From Arthrobacter sp. StoSoilB20 (lineage in GTDB: Bacteria; Actinomycetota; Actinomycetes; Actinomycetales; Micrococcaceae): a stretch of 64,000 nt of DNA. The stretch spans positions 248,001 through 312,000 of the forward strand of contig NZ_AP024651.1 of assembly GCF_019977295.1 (NCBI RefSeq). Reading direction: 5' to 3'. Positions within the stretch are counted from its first letter, which is position 1, and each line of letters begins with the position of its first letter. The notes below the pieces were generated by a model. The model was not told where the DNA came from, ran no database searches, and saw only the letters and a list, made by a program, of their open reading frames with translations. This document shows positions 49,815 to 58,292 of the stretch, piece after piece. Position numbers and translations under genes: made by a program.

Positions 49815-51487
49815 TGGCCCTGGAACGCCTCCGCCAGCCACCACGATCCGCCGTCCGAGGCGATTTTCGCATCGATCACCAGCGGCCGGTCCTGTGTCCC
49901 GGCTTGGTAGGCCGCGATCCAGGGTCGGATGGCTTCCAGGTCTGCCACGGTCCGGACGGTCACGCCTTCGGCCCCGAATCCGCGGGCAATCGCGGCGATG
50001 TCCGTTTCCGGGAACACGACGCTGGCAAGCTCGTCCTCGGTGTGCTCCGGCGCGAAATGGTGGACTTCGGCACCGTAGGCGGCGTCGTTGTACACGATGC
50101 AGACCAGGGGCAGTTTCAGGCGGGCGGCGGTTTCGAGTTCGCTGATGCCCATGAGGAAGCCACCGTCTCCGGCGCCCAGCACGGGCAGCCGGTGTGGTTG
50201 GGCCAGGGCCGCGCCGATCGCTGTGTAGAGGCCCAGCCCGATTGCCTGGAACGCTTGGGTGAAGCAGAACCCGAACTCGTCGGGCACGGCGAGGTATTGG
50301 CTGGGGTAGCCCATGAAGTTGCCCGAGTCCACGGCCACGATCCGCTCTGTGGGGAGCAGGGTGTCGAGTTCGCGGGTGAGGACGCGGGGATCGATGGCTG
50401 TTTCGGTGGACAGGTCCTCGGTGTCCACGTCCCGCCACCTGGAGCCCTGCTTGATGGCCAGGGCGGTGGCTTCAGTGCGGTACTTTTCGACGGGCTCGGA
50501 CTCCACGGAACGCAGGGCCTCCAACGCATCCACTGCGGTCAGGGCCGTGTCACCCAGGAGCCCGAGGGTGATGGGCCGGTTGGCGCCGAGCGCGGAATCT
50601 TCGACGTCGATCTGCACGACTTTGGTGCCGGTGGAGATCAGTCTCCCGTGCCGCATGGTCCACATGTTCAGCGCGCATCCCCAGCCCACAATCAGGTCCG
50701 CGCTGCTGATGAGCTCCGCGGTGGTGGGTGAGGAGAATCCGCCGGAGATGCCGAGGTTGTGGGAGTCGCCATTGAACAGGCCGCTGGCCACGGCCGAGGT
50801 TGCCACCAGCGCACCGGCGTGCCGGGCCAACTCCAGGATCTCTTCCCTTGCGCCCCTGCCGCCACGTCCGGCGACGAACACGGGCCGTTCCGCGGCGACG
50901 ATCAACTCCACCAGTTGCTGCACTCCGGCAGTATCCGGGCGGACCTTCAAGGGTTCAGGCACGACGACGGCACCCACCTCGTCCGCCGAACTGGCACCTT
51001 GGATATCCAACGGCAGGCTCAGGACCACCGTGCGGCGCTCGTTCACCGCCGTCCGGAAAGCCCTGACAGTGTCCGCAACAGCGCTTTCGGGGGAGTGGAT
51101 CCGCTCAGCCACGGCGCCGACGCTCCGGGCCAGGGCGTCCTGGTCGATCTTGAAGTTGGACCTGGTGGCTGCGGCCTGGGTATCGGCGGTGAGCACGATC
51201 ATCGGCGTCCGGCTTTTCGCTGCTTCCCCGATCCCGGTGATGGCGTTGCTTAGCCCGCAGCCCTGATGCGTGGTCACCACACCCACTTTGCTGGACATCC
51301 GGGAGTAAGCATCCGCCATGGTCGCCGCGCCGCCCTCGTGCCGGGCCGCGGTGAAAGGGATGCCTTCGGCCATGAGGGTGCCGGTGACATCGAAGTTGCC
51401 GCTGCCAACCACCCCGAAAACATGCCCGACGCCGAGCTTCGCCAGCGTCCTGCCCACCAGCGTGGAAACCCGTATTTGCCCGCTCAT
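49811..51487 (-). CDS. Thiamine diphosphate-dependent decarboxylase-like enzyme
   Basis: This 558-aa ThDP enzyme has FGVVGSGNFDVTGTLMAEG at the start, the cofactor-activating Glu in ARHEGGAA, the central dinucleotide-like domain, and the ThDP-binding motif GAGDGGFLMGISELETA...IVYNDAAYG. It resembles acetolactate synthase and benzoylformate decarboxylase. It overlaps the cyclase gene by ATGA, so the two act together. Decarboxylation of isatinate (2-aminobenzoylformate) made by the cyclase is a good hypothesis. It is the last gene of the six-gene operon. Confidence 0.85.
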   Translation of the reverse strand: MSGQIRVSTLVGRTLAKLGVGHVFGVVGSGNFDVTGTLMAEGIPFTAARHEGGAATMADAYSRMSSKVGVVTTHQGCGLSNAITGIGEAAKSRTPMIVLTADTQAAATRSNFKIDQDALARSVGAVAERIHSPESAVADTVRAFRTAVNERRTVVLSLPLDIQGASSADEVGAVVVPEPLKVRPDTAGVQQLVELIVAAERPVFVAGRGGRGAREEILELARHAGALVATSAVASGLFNGDSHNLGISGGFSSPTTAELISSADLIVGWGCALNMWTMRHGRLISTGTKVVQIDVEDSALGANRPITLGLLGDTALTAVDALEALRSVESEPVEKYRTEATALAIKQGSRWRDVDTEDLSTETAIDPRVLTRELDTLLPTERIVAVDSGNFMGYPSQYLAVPDEFGFCFTQAFQAIGLGLYTAIGAALAQPHRLPVLGAGDGGFLMGISELETAARLKLPLVCIVYNDAAYGAEVHHFAPEHTEDELASVVFPETDIAAIARGFGAEGVTVRTVADLEAIRPWIAAYQAGTQDRPLVIDAKIASDGGSWWLAEAFQGH

Positions 51488-52260
51488 GCTTTTTCAACCA
51501 GCGCGTACACGCGGCTGGGGCTTCCCGTGCCGCCCACGATCGGCAGCGGCGCTACCACCAGGGTGGCGCCGGTGACGGGGAGCCGGTCCACGTTCCGCAG
51601 CGAGGTCACGCCGTACTTGTCCGCTCCCAGGAGGAACGAATGCACGGGGAACATCGGATCCAACGAACCGGCCTGGCCGGCGTCGATCCCCACCGTTTCT
51701 ACACCGAAACCGCTGATCGAGGCGTTCCCGGCGAGCCACTTGGCGCCCGCGGCAGAGACCCCGGGAGTGTGGGGTCCGGCGTCGTCCGCGTTGACGAAAG
51801 CCGCCGGGTCCGTGCCGCGGGCAGCCCAACCGGTCCGGAAAATGATCCAGCAGTTCTCCGGGAAAGAGCCGTGTTCCTCCTGCCACTGCTCAAAATGTTC
51901 CGGTTCCAGCAGGAAATCCGGGTCCGCGGCAACCTCGGCGGTCTTATCGATCACCGCAACCGGACCCATCAGGCGGTGCGGTTCGATCTGGTCCACTGAC
52001 TTGCCGTCCTTGCCGGTGATCCAGTGCACCGGCGCGTCCAGGTGCGTCCCGGCGTGTTCGCCCACGGTGACGTCGTTCCACGCCCAAGCCGGGCCGGCGT
52101 CGTCGAAATTACTGACCGGCGAGACCGACAAACCCACCGTGTTCGCGAACGGCTGCGGCAGGTTCAGGATGGGGGTTTCAGAACTCAGGGGCGTGGTGAG
52201 ATCGATGATTTCCACCGAACCACTCGAAAGGGCTGCAGTGAGCCCGGCCAGAACAGACAT
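51484..52260 (-). CDS. Cyclase-family metal hydrolase (isatin hydrolase / kynurenine formamidase-like)
   Basis: This 258-aa enzyme has the metal-binding motif HAGTHLDAPVH at residues 69-79 (HxGTHxDxPxH), a WIIFRTGWAARG strand, and VETVGIDAGQAGSLDPMFPVHSFLLG. The family includes isatin hydrolase, kynurenine formamidase and IifC-like proteins of indole catabolism. AGGAGA precedes the ATG. Its position in an operon with StyA-type oxygenases and an SDR makes isatin or a related indole-derived lactam the likely substrate. It overlaps the ThDP gene by four bases. Confidence 0.85.
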   Translation of the reverse strand: MSVLAGLTAALSSGSVEIIDLTTPLSSETPILNLPQPFANTVGLSVSPVSNFDDAGPAWAWNDVTVGEHAGTHLDAPVHWITGKDGKSVDQIEPHRLMGPVAVIDKTAEVAADPDFLLEPEHFEQWQEEHGSFPENCWIIFRTGWAARGTDPAAFVNADDAGPHTPGVSAAGAKWLAGNASISGFGVETVGIDAGQAGSLDPMFPVHSFLLGADKYGVTSLRNVDRLPVTGATLVVAPLPIVGGTGSPSRVYALVEKA

Positions 52261-52267
52261 TGTTCTC

Positions 52268-53920
52268 CTATCGCTTGCTTGGTTTAAGTGCTGCTTGAAG
52301 GCGGGAAAGCCGTGAAGGCGGTGCGGTCAGTTTTTGCGCCACCAGGTGTCCGGAACCGCCGGAAAGTCCAGGGCCGGGATGCGTCGATGCGCCGATGTGC
52401 CAAAGACCGTCGACGGCGGTGCGGTGCCCGGCTGCCGTGGGGAACGGCCGCCACAGAAGGTTCTGGAAGAGCTCAGCGGAACCTCCGTAGGGGTCGCCGT
52501 TCACGGCGTTGGGATTCGCGTCCGCCAGGTCCGTGGGAGCGATGATGTCCGAGGCCAGGACAGTCGCCCTGGTTCCCGGTGCGAACTTCTCCAGGCGTGC
52601 CAGGACCCGTTCCAAGTAGCCCTGTTTCAACTCCTCAGTCCAGCCCTCCGCAACGGTCAACTGGCCCGCCGCATCGCCTACCGGCGTGAACGGGACTTCC
52701 TGCAGTTGCAGCCACAACGTGGCCTTGCCTTCGGGAGCCCGCGATGGATCCAGCACGTATTGCTGCCCCACCACCACCGTGGGTTCGCTGGGAAGCAGGC
52801 CTGCTTCAGCCTGGGCGCACGCAATTCCCGTGCTGTCAGAGCCGCTGCTGATGTGCACCAGCGGGACGGTGTTGAGCCGGGGATCAAGCCACTCCACAGG
52901 CTTATCCAGAGCCAGGTGGATCTGCATGGCGCCCCGGCCGTTCTGGTAGCGGGCTGCTGCGTCGGCAGTGCCGGCCGGTGGCTGGCGAAGGAGCCGGGTG
53001 TACAGGGCCTGGGGGGAAACGTTGGCGAGCACCGTGCCTGCGGAAACCACTCCTTGCGACGTCCGGACGCCGGTGACGGAGCCATCTTTCGTGGAGCCGC
53101 TGCCGGTCCCCACCAGGATCTCCTCCGCCTCAGCGCCCAGCATGATCCGGACGCCGTTGTCGCGCAGCAACGACTCAAACGCCGCGACGAACCTGGAGGC
53201 CCCGCCCTTCACGATCGGCATCCCGAAGCTGTGCATGCTCATGGCCATCACCGGCAACATGACACCGCCGGTTGCATGGTCCGGGCCCAGCCCTGCGTGC
53301 AGGAGCCAGGGTGACCACAGCTGGTCCGCTTCCCACCCGTCAAAGCGGCTGCGGGTGTAGTTCCTGCCGCTCATCACCGAGTCCCTGACGAATGTTTCCG
53401 TCCCCGCAAAACGCCCCCGGCGTACAGCACCAAAGGCAATCTTCGCGACCTCCCCGAAGGACCTGAGTTCCGCCCCGAACGCCCCGAACACCGTGCCGGC
53501 ATTCCGTCCAAGGTCGTCCAGCATTGCCCCATAGGCAGCCTGGTCGCCAGGGGGGGTGAACGCGGCAGCCGTCTCACCCGGATCCCGCTGCGCAATCACC
53601 ACACGATGCTCCCCGGTCACCGGATCCGCGGCAACGCTGGCTGTCACAGCTTCGGTGGTGTTGCAGTACTCCAAGCCCCTGGCATGCAGTTCCTTTCCCA
53701 GCGCCGCGTAGGCACCGCCGGACACGAACAGAGGGTGCCAGGATGAGAAGGAATCATGGATGAAGCCGGGCAGCGTCCGCTCCGCCGAATGAATGAAACC
53801 ACCCAGCCGGTCCGAGCGTTCGATGATGCACACACGCTTACCGGCAAGCGCCAGCTCCGCTGCCGCAACCAGGGAATTGATGCCCGAACCTATGATCGCG
53901 ACGTCAACTGAATCGTCCAT
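52268..53920 (-). CDS. Phytoene-desaturase-like FAD-dependent oxidoreductase
   Basis: This 550-aa flavoprotein has an N-terminal FAD-binding motif VAIIGSGINSLVAAAELALAG and ERSDRLGG, a long substrate domain, and a C-terminal GLWHIGASTHPGPGLSGGSGHLVAQ, the typical amine oxidase/desaturase FAD site. ATG at 53920 (AAAGG upstream) is preferred over 53935. The reaction is unknown; its place between StyA2B and the cyclase suggests it oxidises an intermediate of the pathway. No known indole pathway step is assigned to such an enzyme, to my knowledge. Confidence 0.82.
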   Translation of the reverse strand: MDDSVDVAIIGSGINSLVAAAELALAGKRVCIIERSDRLGGFIHSAERTLPGFIHDSFSSWHPLFVSGGAYAALGKELHARGLEYCNTTEAVTASVAADPVTGEHRVVIAQRDPGETAAAFTPPGDQAAYGAMLDDLGRNAGTVFGAFGAELRSFGEVAKIAFGAVRRGRFAGTETFVRDSVMSGRNYTRSRFDGWEADQLWSPWLLHAGLGPDHATGGVMLPVMAMSMHSFGMPIVKGGASRFVAAFESLLRDNGVRIMLGAEAEEILVGTGSGSTKDGSVTGVRTSQGVVSAGTVLANVSPQALYTRLLRQPPAGTADAAARYQNGRGAMQIHLALDKPVEWLDPRLNTVPLVHISSGSDSTGIACAQAEAGLLPSEPTVVVGQQYVLDPSRAPEGKATLWLQLQEVPFTPVGDAAGQLTVAEGWTEELKQGYLERVLARLEKFAPGTRATVLASDIIAPTDLADANPNAVNGDPYGGSAELFQNLLWRPFPTAAGHRTAVDGLWHIGASTHPGPGLSGGSGHLVAQKLTAPPSRLSRLQAALKPSKR

Positions 53921-53943
53921 GTCCGCACCTTTCAAGGGGGTTG

Positions 53944-55728
53944 CTAGAAGTCCGGGTGGCTGGCTGTGGCGTGGTACTTACCGGCATGGAACACCAGGGG
54001 AGCGCCGCCGTCGTAGTCGTATTTCTCCACTTCACCCACGTAGATGACGTGGTCGCCGGCGTCGTACCTGGACACCGTGCGGCACTGGAAGGTGGCCACC
54101 GCGCCGTCCAGCAGCGGAACCCCTGCGATGCCCTCGGTGGTCCCGGCGCCGGCGAATTTGTCGGTGGCCGGCGTGGCGAACTGGCGGGACAGGACGTGCT
54201 GGTCGCTGGCCAGGATGTTGATGGCAAAGTGGGTGGCGTTTTCGAAGTCGCCCAGGCTGGGTGAGCGTTTGCCTGGGCACCACAGCACCAACGGGGGTTC
54301 CATGGAGACTGACGTGAACGAGTTCGCGGTCATGCCCACCTTTCGGCCGTCTGCAGCAACAGTGGTCACCACGGTAACGCCTGTGGCGAACTGGCCCAAC
54401 GCACCCCTGAAGTCCCGGACGTCGAAAACCGCGGTGTCTTCCTCCTTGCGGGCCTGCATGAAGTCGGCAGCGGCGGTGGGATCGAACCACCAGGGGTAGG
54501 ACGTGCGGGGATCATCAAATCCTGCCGCGATGCCTGCTGCCAAAGCCGGGTGTTCCGCAGCTTCGCTGAGCAGCGTCTTCTGGTGGTCCCGGCGCGGCTT
54601 GAGGAGATCATTGGTCCACTCCACGGCCCACTGGCCCCAGCCTCGCCAGAACTCATCGAACGTCCGCTCCATCCAGTTGCGGTCGAACGGCTGCTGGCCC
54701 CGGCGAATGATCGCGTCGAGGTAATACTTTGCAGCCAGCGTCGCATTGTTTGAGCCTTGGCCGGTGAGGGGATCGTTGAGGACCACAGCGTCGCCGAGCC
54801 CGAACACCAGCTTTCCGTTCCCGAGCTCCCCGACGGCGGACCTCACCGTTGGCGTGATGCGCCCCAGAAGCGTGGCGCCGCTATCGGTCAGTTCGGCTGT
54901 TGCGAAGTTATCGGCCTCGTGCGGGAAGTGCTCGCGCAGGATTTCCAGCGAACGGTCCAGTTGTTCCTGAGGGGTTTCGATGCCGCTCCAGCGGTCCATG
55001 GGACCACCAACCACGCCTTCGAACACCATCATGCGGCACGGTCCGGAAACGGTCAGGCCGGGGAAGGTAAAGAACTCGCCGACGCCGGGGGCCATGGACA
55101 TGCGGATGGCATCGGCGCTGTTGGAGGTGCTGTTGGAGGTGCTGTTGGGGACGCTGTCCGGTGACTCATTGCCGGCGACCGGCACACCGGCATCGGCCGT
55201 GACGTAATTGAGCGCGAGCACCCGTTGCGGCCGGTCGAAGGGCGATTTCGCCTTGTCGCGCGGGAAGATCTGGCCGATCTCACCCTTGCCAGTGCTGACA
55301 ATGACCAGCTCATAATCGCGGGCCAGTTCTTCGAGCATGCGGGGGGTGACCTTCTCAATCCGGAAGTCACCCCCGGCGGCCACGAACGTCTCGATCCAGA
55401 GGGCGCTCTTGATGCGTTGATCAATTGAGCGGGCGGGGCCATCCAAGGGGGCTTCCCACTCTATGGGCTCGTCCGCATCCACACGGAGGCGGATGGAAGT
55501 GATCTCAGGGACGGAGCCGGAGTCATAGAACCCGTTAAGGGAGGTGCCCAGCTGGGCTTCGGCATCCAGGGCGGTGGAAAACATGCACTGGCTGGACATG
55601 ACTTTGCCGGTGCGGATCTGGGCTGCGGAACGGTCGGACAAAAGGGTTACCGCATAGCCGTCCCGTTGCAGTCCGAGCGCCAGCTGGGCGCCCGATTCCC
55701 CTGCCCCAATGATTGCTATTTTTCGCAT
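53944..55728 (-). CDS. styA2B: Self-sufficient flavoprotein monooxygenase StyA2B (oxygenase-reductase fusion)
   Basis: This 594-aa fusion has a group E flavin monooxygenase (1-420) with the GxGxxG motif in IAIIGAGESGAQLALGLQRDG, MSSQCMFSTAL and GLGDAVVLNDPLTGQGSNNA. It is joined to a flavin reductase (about 435-594) with FRGALGQFATGVTVVTT, GMTANSFTSVSMEPPLVLW and HFAINILASDQHVLSRQFA. The fusion is known as StyA2B from Rhodococcus opacus and related actinobacteria, where it works with StyA1 in epoxidation of styrene-like substrates and indole. A 12-bp repeat inserts NSTSNSTSNS into the oxygenase (about residues 193-204). AAAGGA precedes the ATG. Confidence 0.92.
   Translation of the reverse strand: MRKIAIIGAGESGAQLALGLQRDGYAVTLLSDRSAAQIRTGKVMSSQCMFSTALDAEAQLGTSLNGFYDSGSVPEITSIRLRVDADEPIEWEAPLDGPARSIDQRIKSALWIETFVAAGGDFRIEKVTPRMLEELARDYELVIVSTGKGEIGQIFPRDKAKSPFDRPQRVLALNYVTADAGVPVAGNESPDSVPNSTSNSTSNSADAIRMSMAPGVGEFFTFPGLTVSGPCRMMVFEGVVGGPMDRWSGIETPQEQLDRSLEILREHFPHEADNFATAELTDSGATLLGRITPTVRSAVGELGNGKLVFGLGDAVVLNDPLTGQGSNNATLAAKYYLDAIIRRGQQPFDRNWMERTFDEFWRGWGQWAVEWTNDLLKPRRDHQKTLLSEAAEHPALAAGIAAGFDDPRTSYPWWFDPTAAADFMQARKEEDTAVFDVRDFRGALGQFATGVTVVTTVAADGRKVGMTANSFTSVSMEPPLVLWCPGKRSPSLGDFENATHFAINILASDQHVLSRQFATPATDKFAGAGTTEGIAGVPLLDGAVATFQCRTVSRYDAGDHVIYVGEVEKYDYDGGAPLVFHAGKYHATASHPDF
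55117..55150. repeat. 12-bp tandem repeat inside styA2B
   Basis: GCTGTTGGAGGT occurs twice in full and a third time as GCTGTTGGGG. On the coding strand it encodes the repeated Asn-Ser-Thr-Ser of StyA2B. It is a multiple of three, so copy-number change keeps the frame. Confidence 0.8.
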
Positions 55729-55755
55729 GGTTGAGTCCTTTTTAGCAGGGTTGTG

Positions 55756-56997
55756 CTAAGAAACCTTGGCGGCGGAAAGGCCTGCAAGGTAGTCAGCGGC
55801 TTTGTCCGGGTACATGAACCAGTCCTGGAATTCGGGCGGGTGGTTGAAGCCGTTGGCGAAGCGGTGCGCGATGTCCGGCTCGTTGTTCGCGGCGCCAAGG
55901 AGTTCAAGGACGTGGGGCGGCGGCGGAGCCAGGAGGGCATTTGTCCAGTGTGCAACGTGCTGGGCGTAATCCCAATAGCGCTCGAACGTGGCCTGCATGA
56001 AACCGGCATCGAACGTCCCGCTTCCGTGCTGGAGGATGCTTTCCAGGTACGACGCCGCGCACTTGCTGGCGTTGTTGGAGCCTTGCCCGGTGATGGGATC
56101 GTTCAACACCACGACGTCGGCCAGGCCCAGTACCTGCCGTCCGCTGGGCAGCGTAGCAATGGGGTGGCGGACCGTGGGGGCAAAGCGTCCCTGAAGGATG
56201 CCATTGGGGTCGGTCAATTCCACGTCCGTGGCCCGTTCGGCTTCCCACGGCAGGAAGGTGTTGAGGATGTCTTTGGAGTTCTGCAGGTGTTCCTCGGGGG
56301 AGAGGCCCTTCCACGTATCCATGGGTCCGCCTGGAACTCCTTCGAACACCATGATCTCGCAGGGACCCGTGGTGGTCAGGGCCGGGAAGACGAAGTATTC
56401 GCCCACGCCGGGAATGAGGTTGAACGAGACCGCCGAGTACTCTTCGCGGGGTTTCAGGCCCTTGACGTAGGTCAATGCCAAGGCGCGCTGCGGGGCGTCG
56501 TAGGTGCTGCGTTCGGCGTCGCGGGTGAAGAGTTGCGCGATTTCGCCCTTGCCGGCCGCCACAATCACCAGATCCGAGTTCTGCGTGTACTTCTCCAGCT
56601 CGGCTACTCCGGCGTCCTCGAACACCAGTTCGCCGCCCCGTGCCGTGAACTCTTCCATGAATTTAGGGAACTTCACGCGCTGGTCGATGGACTTGGCGTG
56701 GTTGTCCAGGCGGGAAGCCCAGCTGATGGCCTTCTCGCCCGGCAACTCCGGGTGGGGGATGGTGAATGAAATGCCGTCAACGGTGGGCGCGTCCGGCCAG
56801 AAATCCAAGCCCAAGGCCCGCTCGTGCTCCAGGGCGTTGTGGAAAATACATTGGCTGGAGGCTACTTTGCCATCATGGATTTCCTCAGGCGTGCGGTTGG
56901 AGATGGTGGTGACCTGGAACCCGGCGTCGAGGAGGCCGATGCCGAGCTGCAGTCCTGACTGGCCCGCTCCGACGATGGTGATGTGGCGTTGCGTCAT
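55756..56997 (-). CDS. styA1: Group E flavoprotein monooxygenase StyA1-like
   Basis: This 413-aa monooxygenase has ITIVGAGQSGLQLGIGLLDAG, VASSQCIFHNALEHERALGLDFW, GVGEYFVFPALTTTGPCEI and LGLADVVVLNDPITGQGSNNA. It is the single-domain oxygenase companion of StyA2B. As it lacks its own reductase, it should use FADH2 from the StyA2B reductase part or another reductase. ATG at 56997 has AAAAGGG. It lies 27 bases before styA2B and 64 bases after the SDR gene in the same transcript. Confidence 0.9.
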   Translation of the reverse strand: MTQRHITIVGAGQSGLQLGIGLLDAGFQVTTISNRTPEEIHDGKVASSQCIFHNALEHERALGLDFWPDAPTVDGISFTIPHPELPGEKAISWASRLDNHAKSIDQRVKFPKFMEEFTARGGELVFEDAGVAELEKYTQNSDLVIVAAGKGEIAQLFTRDAERSTYDAPQRALALTYVKGLKPREEYSAVSFNLIPGVGEYFVFPALTTTGPCEIMVFEGVPGGPMDTWKGLSPEEHLQNSKDILNTFLPWEAERATDVELTDPNGILQGRFAPTVRHPIATLPSGRQVLGLADVVVLNDPITGQGSNNASKCAASYLESILQHGSGTFDAGFMQATFERYWDYAQHVAHWTNALLAPPPPHVLELLGAANNEPDIAHRFANGFNHPPEFQDWFMYPDKAADYLAGLSAAKVS

Positions 56998-57061
56998 GGT
57001 GTTGCCCTTTTCTCTTGGTCTGTGCGGTCTCTGTTGCTGTTGTGCTTGGCTGTCGCTGTTC

Positions 57062-57850
57062 TCAGTTGGCGGCAAGGAGGGGGATGGTTTCCTCGGCGCG
57101 TTCCGGCCCCAGGGCGGAGTAGCCGCCGTCGACGGCCCAATCCGCGCCGGTCACGAAACTGGCCTGGTCGCCGGCGAGGAACGCGACGACGTCGCCCACC
57201 TCATGCGGGCGGCCAACGCGCTTGAGTGCATGGAACGGGGCGGCCACGGCGTCGGTCTTTTCGAGGTTCCCGTTGCTCAGGGAGTCCATGATGTTGCTCC
57301 ACACCCAACCGGGGCTGACCGAGTTGACCCGAATGCCGTCCGGTGCGAAGTCCACGGCCATGCTGCGGGTGACCTGGACCAGGGCTGCTTTGCTGGCCGG
57401 GTAGAGCCAGCGACCGGTTTGGGCCACTGAGCTGGAGATCGAGGTGAAGTTGATGATGGCACCGTGTCCGGATGCCTTGAGGTAGGGGCGGGCTGCGTTG
57501 CTTGCCACTACCGCGCTGACAAGGTTGACGTTGAGTGCTTCGAGCCAGTCTGCCCGGCCTGATGCTCCGCCGTCGTCCTTGTATGTGCAGGCCAGATTGA
57601 CCAGGATGTCCAGGCTGCCGTGCCGGGCCGCGGTCCCGCTGACCAGCCGGTCCACGGCTGCATCGTCGGTGATATCTGTGTGGGAGTAGTGGACTCCTTC
57701 GCCCAACCCGGCGGCGAGGGAGGCGCCGTCGGGGTCTATATCCGCAACCACCACCACAGCTCCAGCGTCCCGCAAGGCGGTGACCACGCCCTGGCCCACC
57801 TTGGTGGCCCCACCGGTAACTATCGCTGTCCTGCCCTTGAGTGCTGACAT
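57062..57850 (-). CDS. SDR dehydrogenase of the aromatic cluster (IifB-like)
   Basis: This 262-aa classical SDR has VTGGATKVGQGVVTAL (modified TGxxxGxG: TKVG), NLACTYKDDGG, the catalytic Ser in INFTSISSSVAQ and YPASKAAL (Tyr, Lys), ending SFVTGADWAVDGGYS. It is the first structural gene of the operon. In indole-degrading clusters an SDR oxidises the dihydroxylated indole intermediate, so this role is likely but inferred. ATG at 57850 is used, with AAAGGG upstream; a longer reading exists but starts in the control region. Confidence 0.87.
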   Translation of the reverse strand: MSALKGRTAIVTGGATKVGQGVVTALRDAGAVVVVADIDPDGASLAAGLGEGVHYSHTDITDDAAVDRLVSGTAARHGSLDILVNLACTYKDDGGASGRADWLEALNVNLVSAVVASNAARPYLKASGHGAIINFTSISSSVAQTGRWLYPASKAALVQVTRSMAVDFAPDGIRVNSVSPGWVWSNIMDSLSNGNLEKTDAVAAPFHALKRVGRPHEVGDVVAFLAGDQASFVTGADWAVDGGYSALGPERAEETIPLLAAN

Positions 57851-57888
57851 GTGCCAAACCCTTTCCTGCGACGATGATGTTACGGAAA

Positions 57889-57904
57889 TATGACGTGCGT
57901 CATA
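57889..57904. promoter_or_regulatory. TATGACG-CGTCATA palindrome before the SDR gene
   Basis: A 16-bp inverted repeat with arms TATGACG and CGTCATA and a 2-base centre lies about 40 bp before the SDR start and overlaps the duplicated element. Only one arm is present at the second element. Confidence 0.5.
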
Positions 57905-57974
57905 GTTGTCCTGCAAGTGACTCTAGGGAGGCGCGGTCTTTCGGAATATCCATTTGGTGCGGGGATTATCCGAA
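57896..57974 (-). promoter_or_regulatory. Duplicated 79-bp control element, copy A (SDR/styA operon)
   Basis: This stretch matches 58167-58245 at about 62 of 79 bases, counted by eye. Conserved blocks include TGCGTCATA, GACTCTAG, GGAATATCC, GCGGGG and ATCCGAA. It ends 45 bases before the SDR ATG, equal to the geometry at the second copy (42 bases). It probably holds an AraC-type operator and promoter. Confidence 0.65.
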
Positions 57975-58124
57975 TTACGCAGGGTCCTCCTCTTCTTCGT
58001 GCCAGCCAACCCAGGCCGCGGAAGTGAGGTGGGTTTCCCTGGCCCGAAGCTCCGCCGCCCAGAGTTCGAAGTGACTCTGATCCCATTCGTCCCGCCGGTC
58101 ATGCACCAGCTTGATGTTCTTCAC
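57975..58124 (-). CDS. 49-aa small ORF at head of aromatic operon
   Basis: GTG at 58124 is preceded by GAGGTGAGG, an excellent ribosome binding site, and opens a 49-aa frame: MKNIKLVHDRRDEWDQSHFE, then helical LWAAELRARETHLTS, W-rich AAWVGWHEEEED and stop. Composition is like a genuine small soluble protein. It lies between two copies of the 79-bp control element, one of which would be its promoter. Function is unknown; it might be a regulatory or oxygenase-associated subunit. Confidence 0.7.
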   Translation of the reverse strand: MKNIKLVHDRRDEWDQSHFELWAAELRARETHLTSAAWVGWHEEEEDPA

Positions 58125-58166
58125 TTGTCCTCACCTCGCTTCCGTAACTGTTGCAGTTCTGTGAGC

Positions 58167-58245
58167 TGCGTCATACTGGTCCTGAAAGCGACTCTAGAGA
58201 GTCGCTGGACTCCGGAATATCCGCTCGGCGCGGGGACCATCCGAA
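58167..58245 (-). promoter_or_regulatory. Duplicated 79-bp control element, copy B (small ORF and araC-like gene)
   Basis: This is the second copy of the repeat, ending 42 bases before the 49-aa ORF and 48 bp from the start of the divergent AraC gene. It has GACTCTAGAGAGTC, a longer palindrome than in copy A, and the shared GGAATATCC block. Conservation of distance to both minus-strand starts suggests a duplicated operator-promoter unit. The 57851-58292 gap holds no other gene. Confidence 0.65.
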
Positions 58246-58292
58246 AAGCGAAAATGACCCGTGCAGCAGAAAACCGGTGAAGCAGGTGGCGG

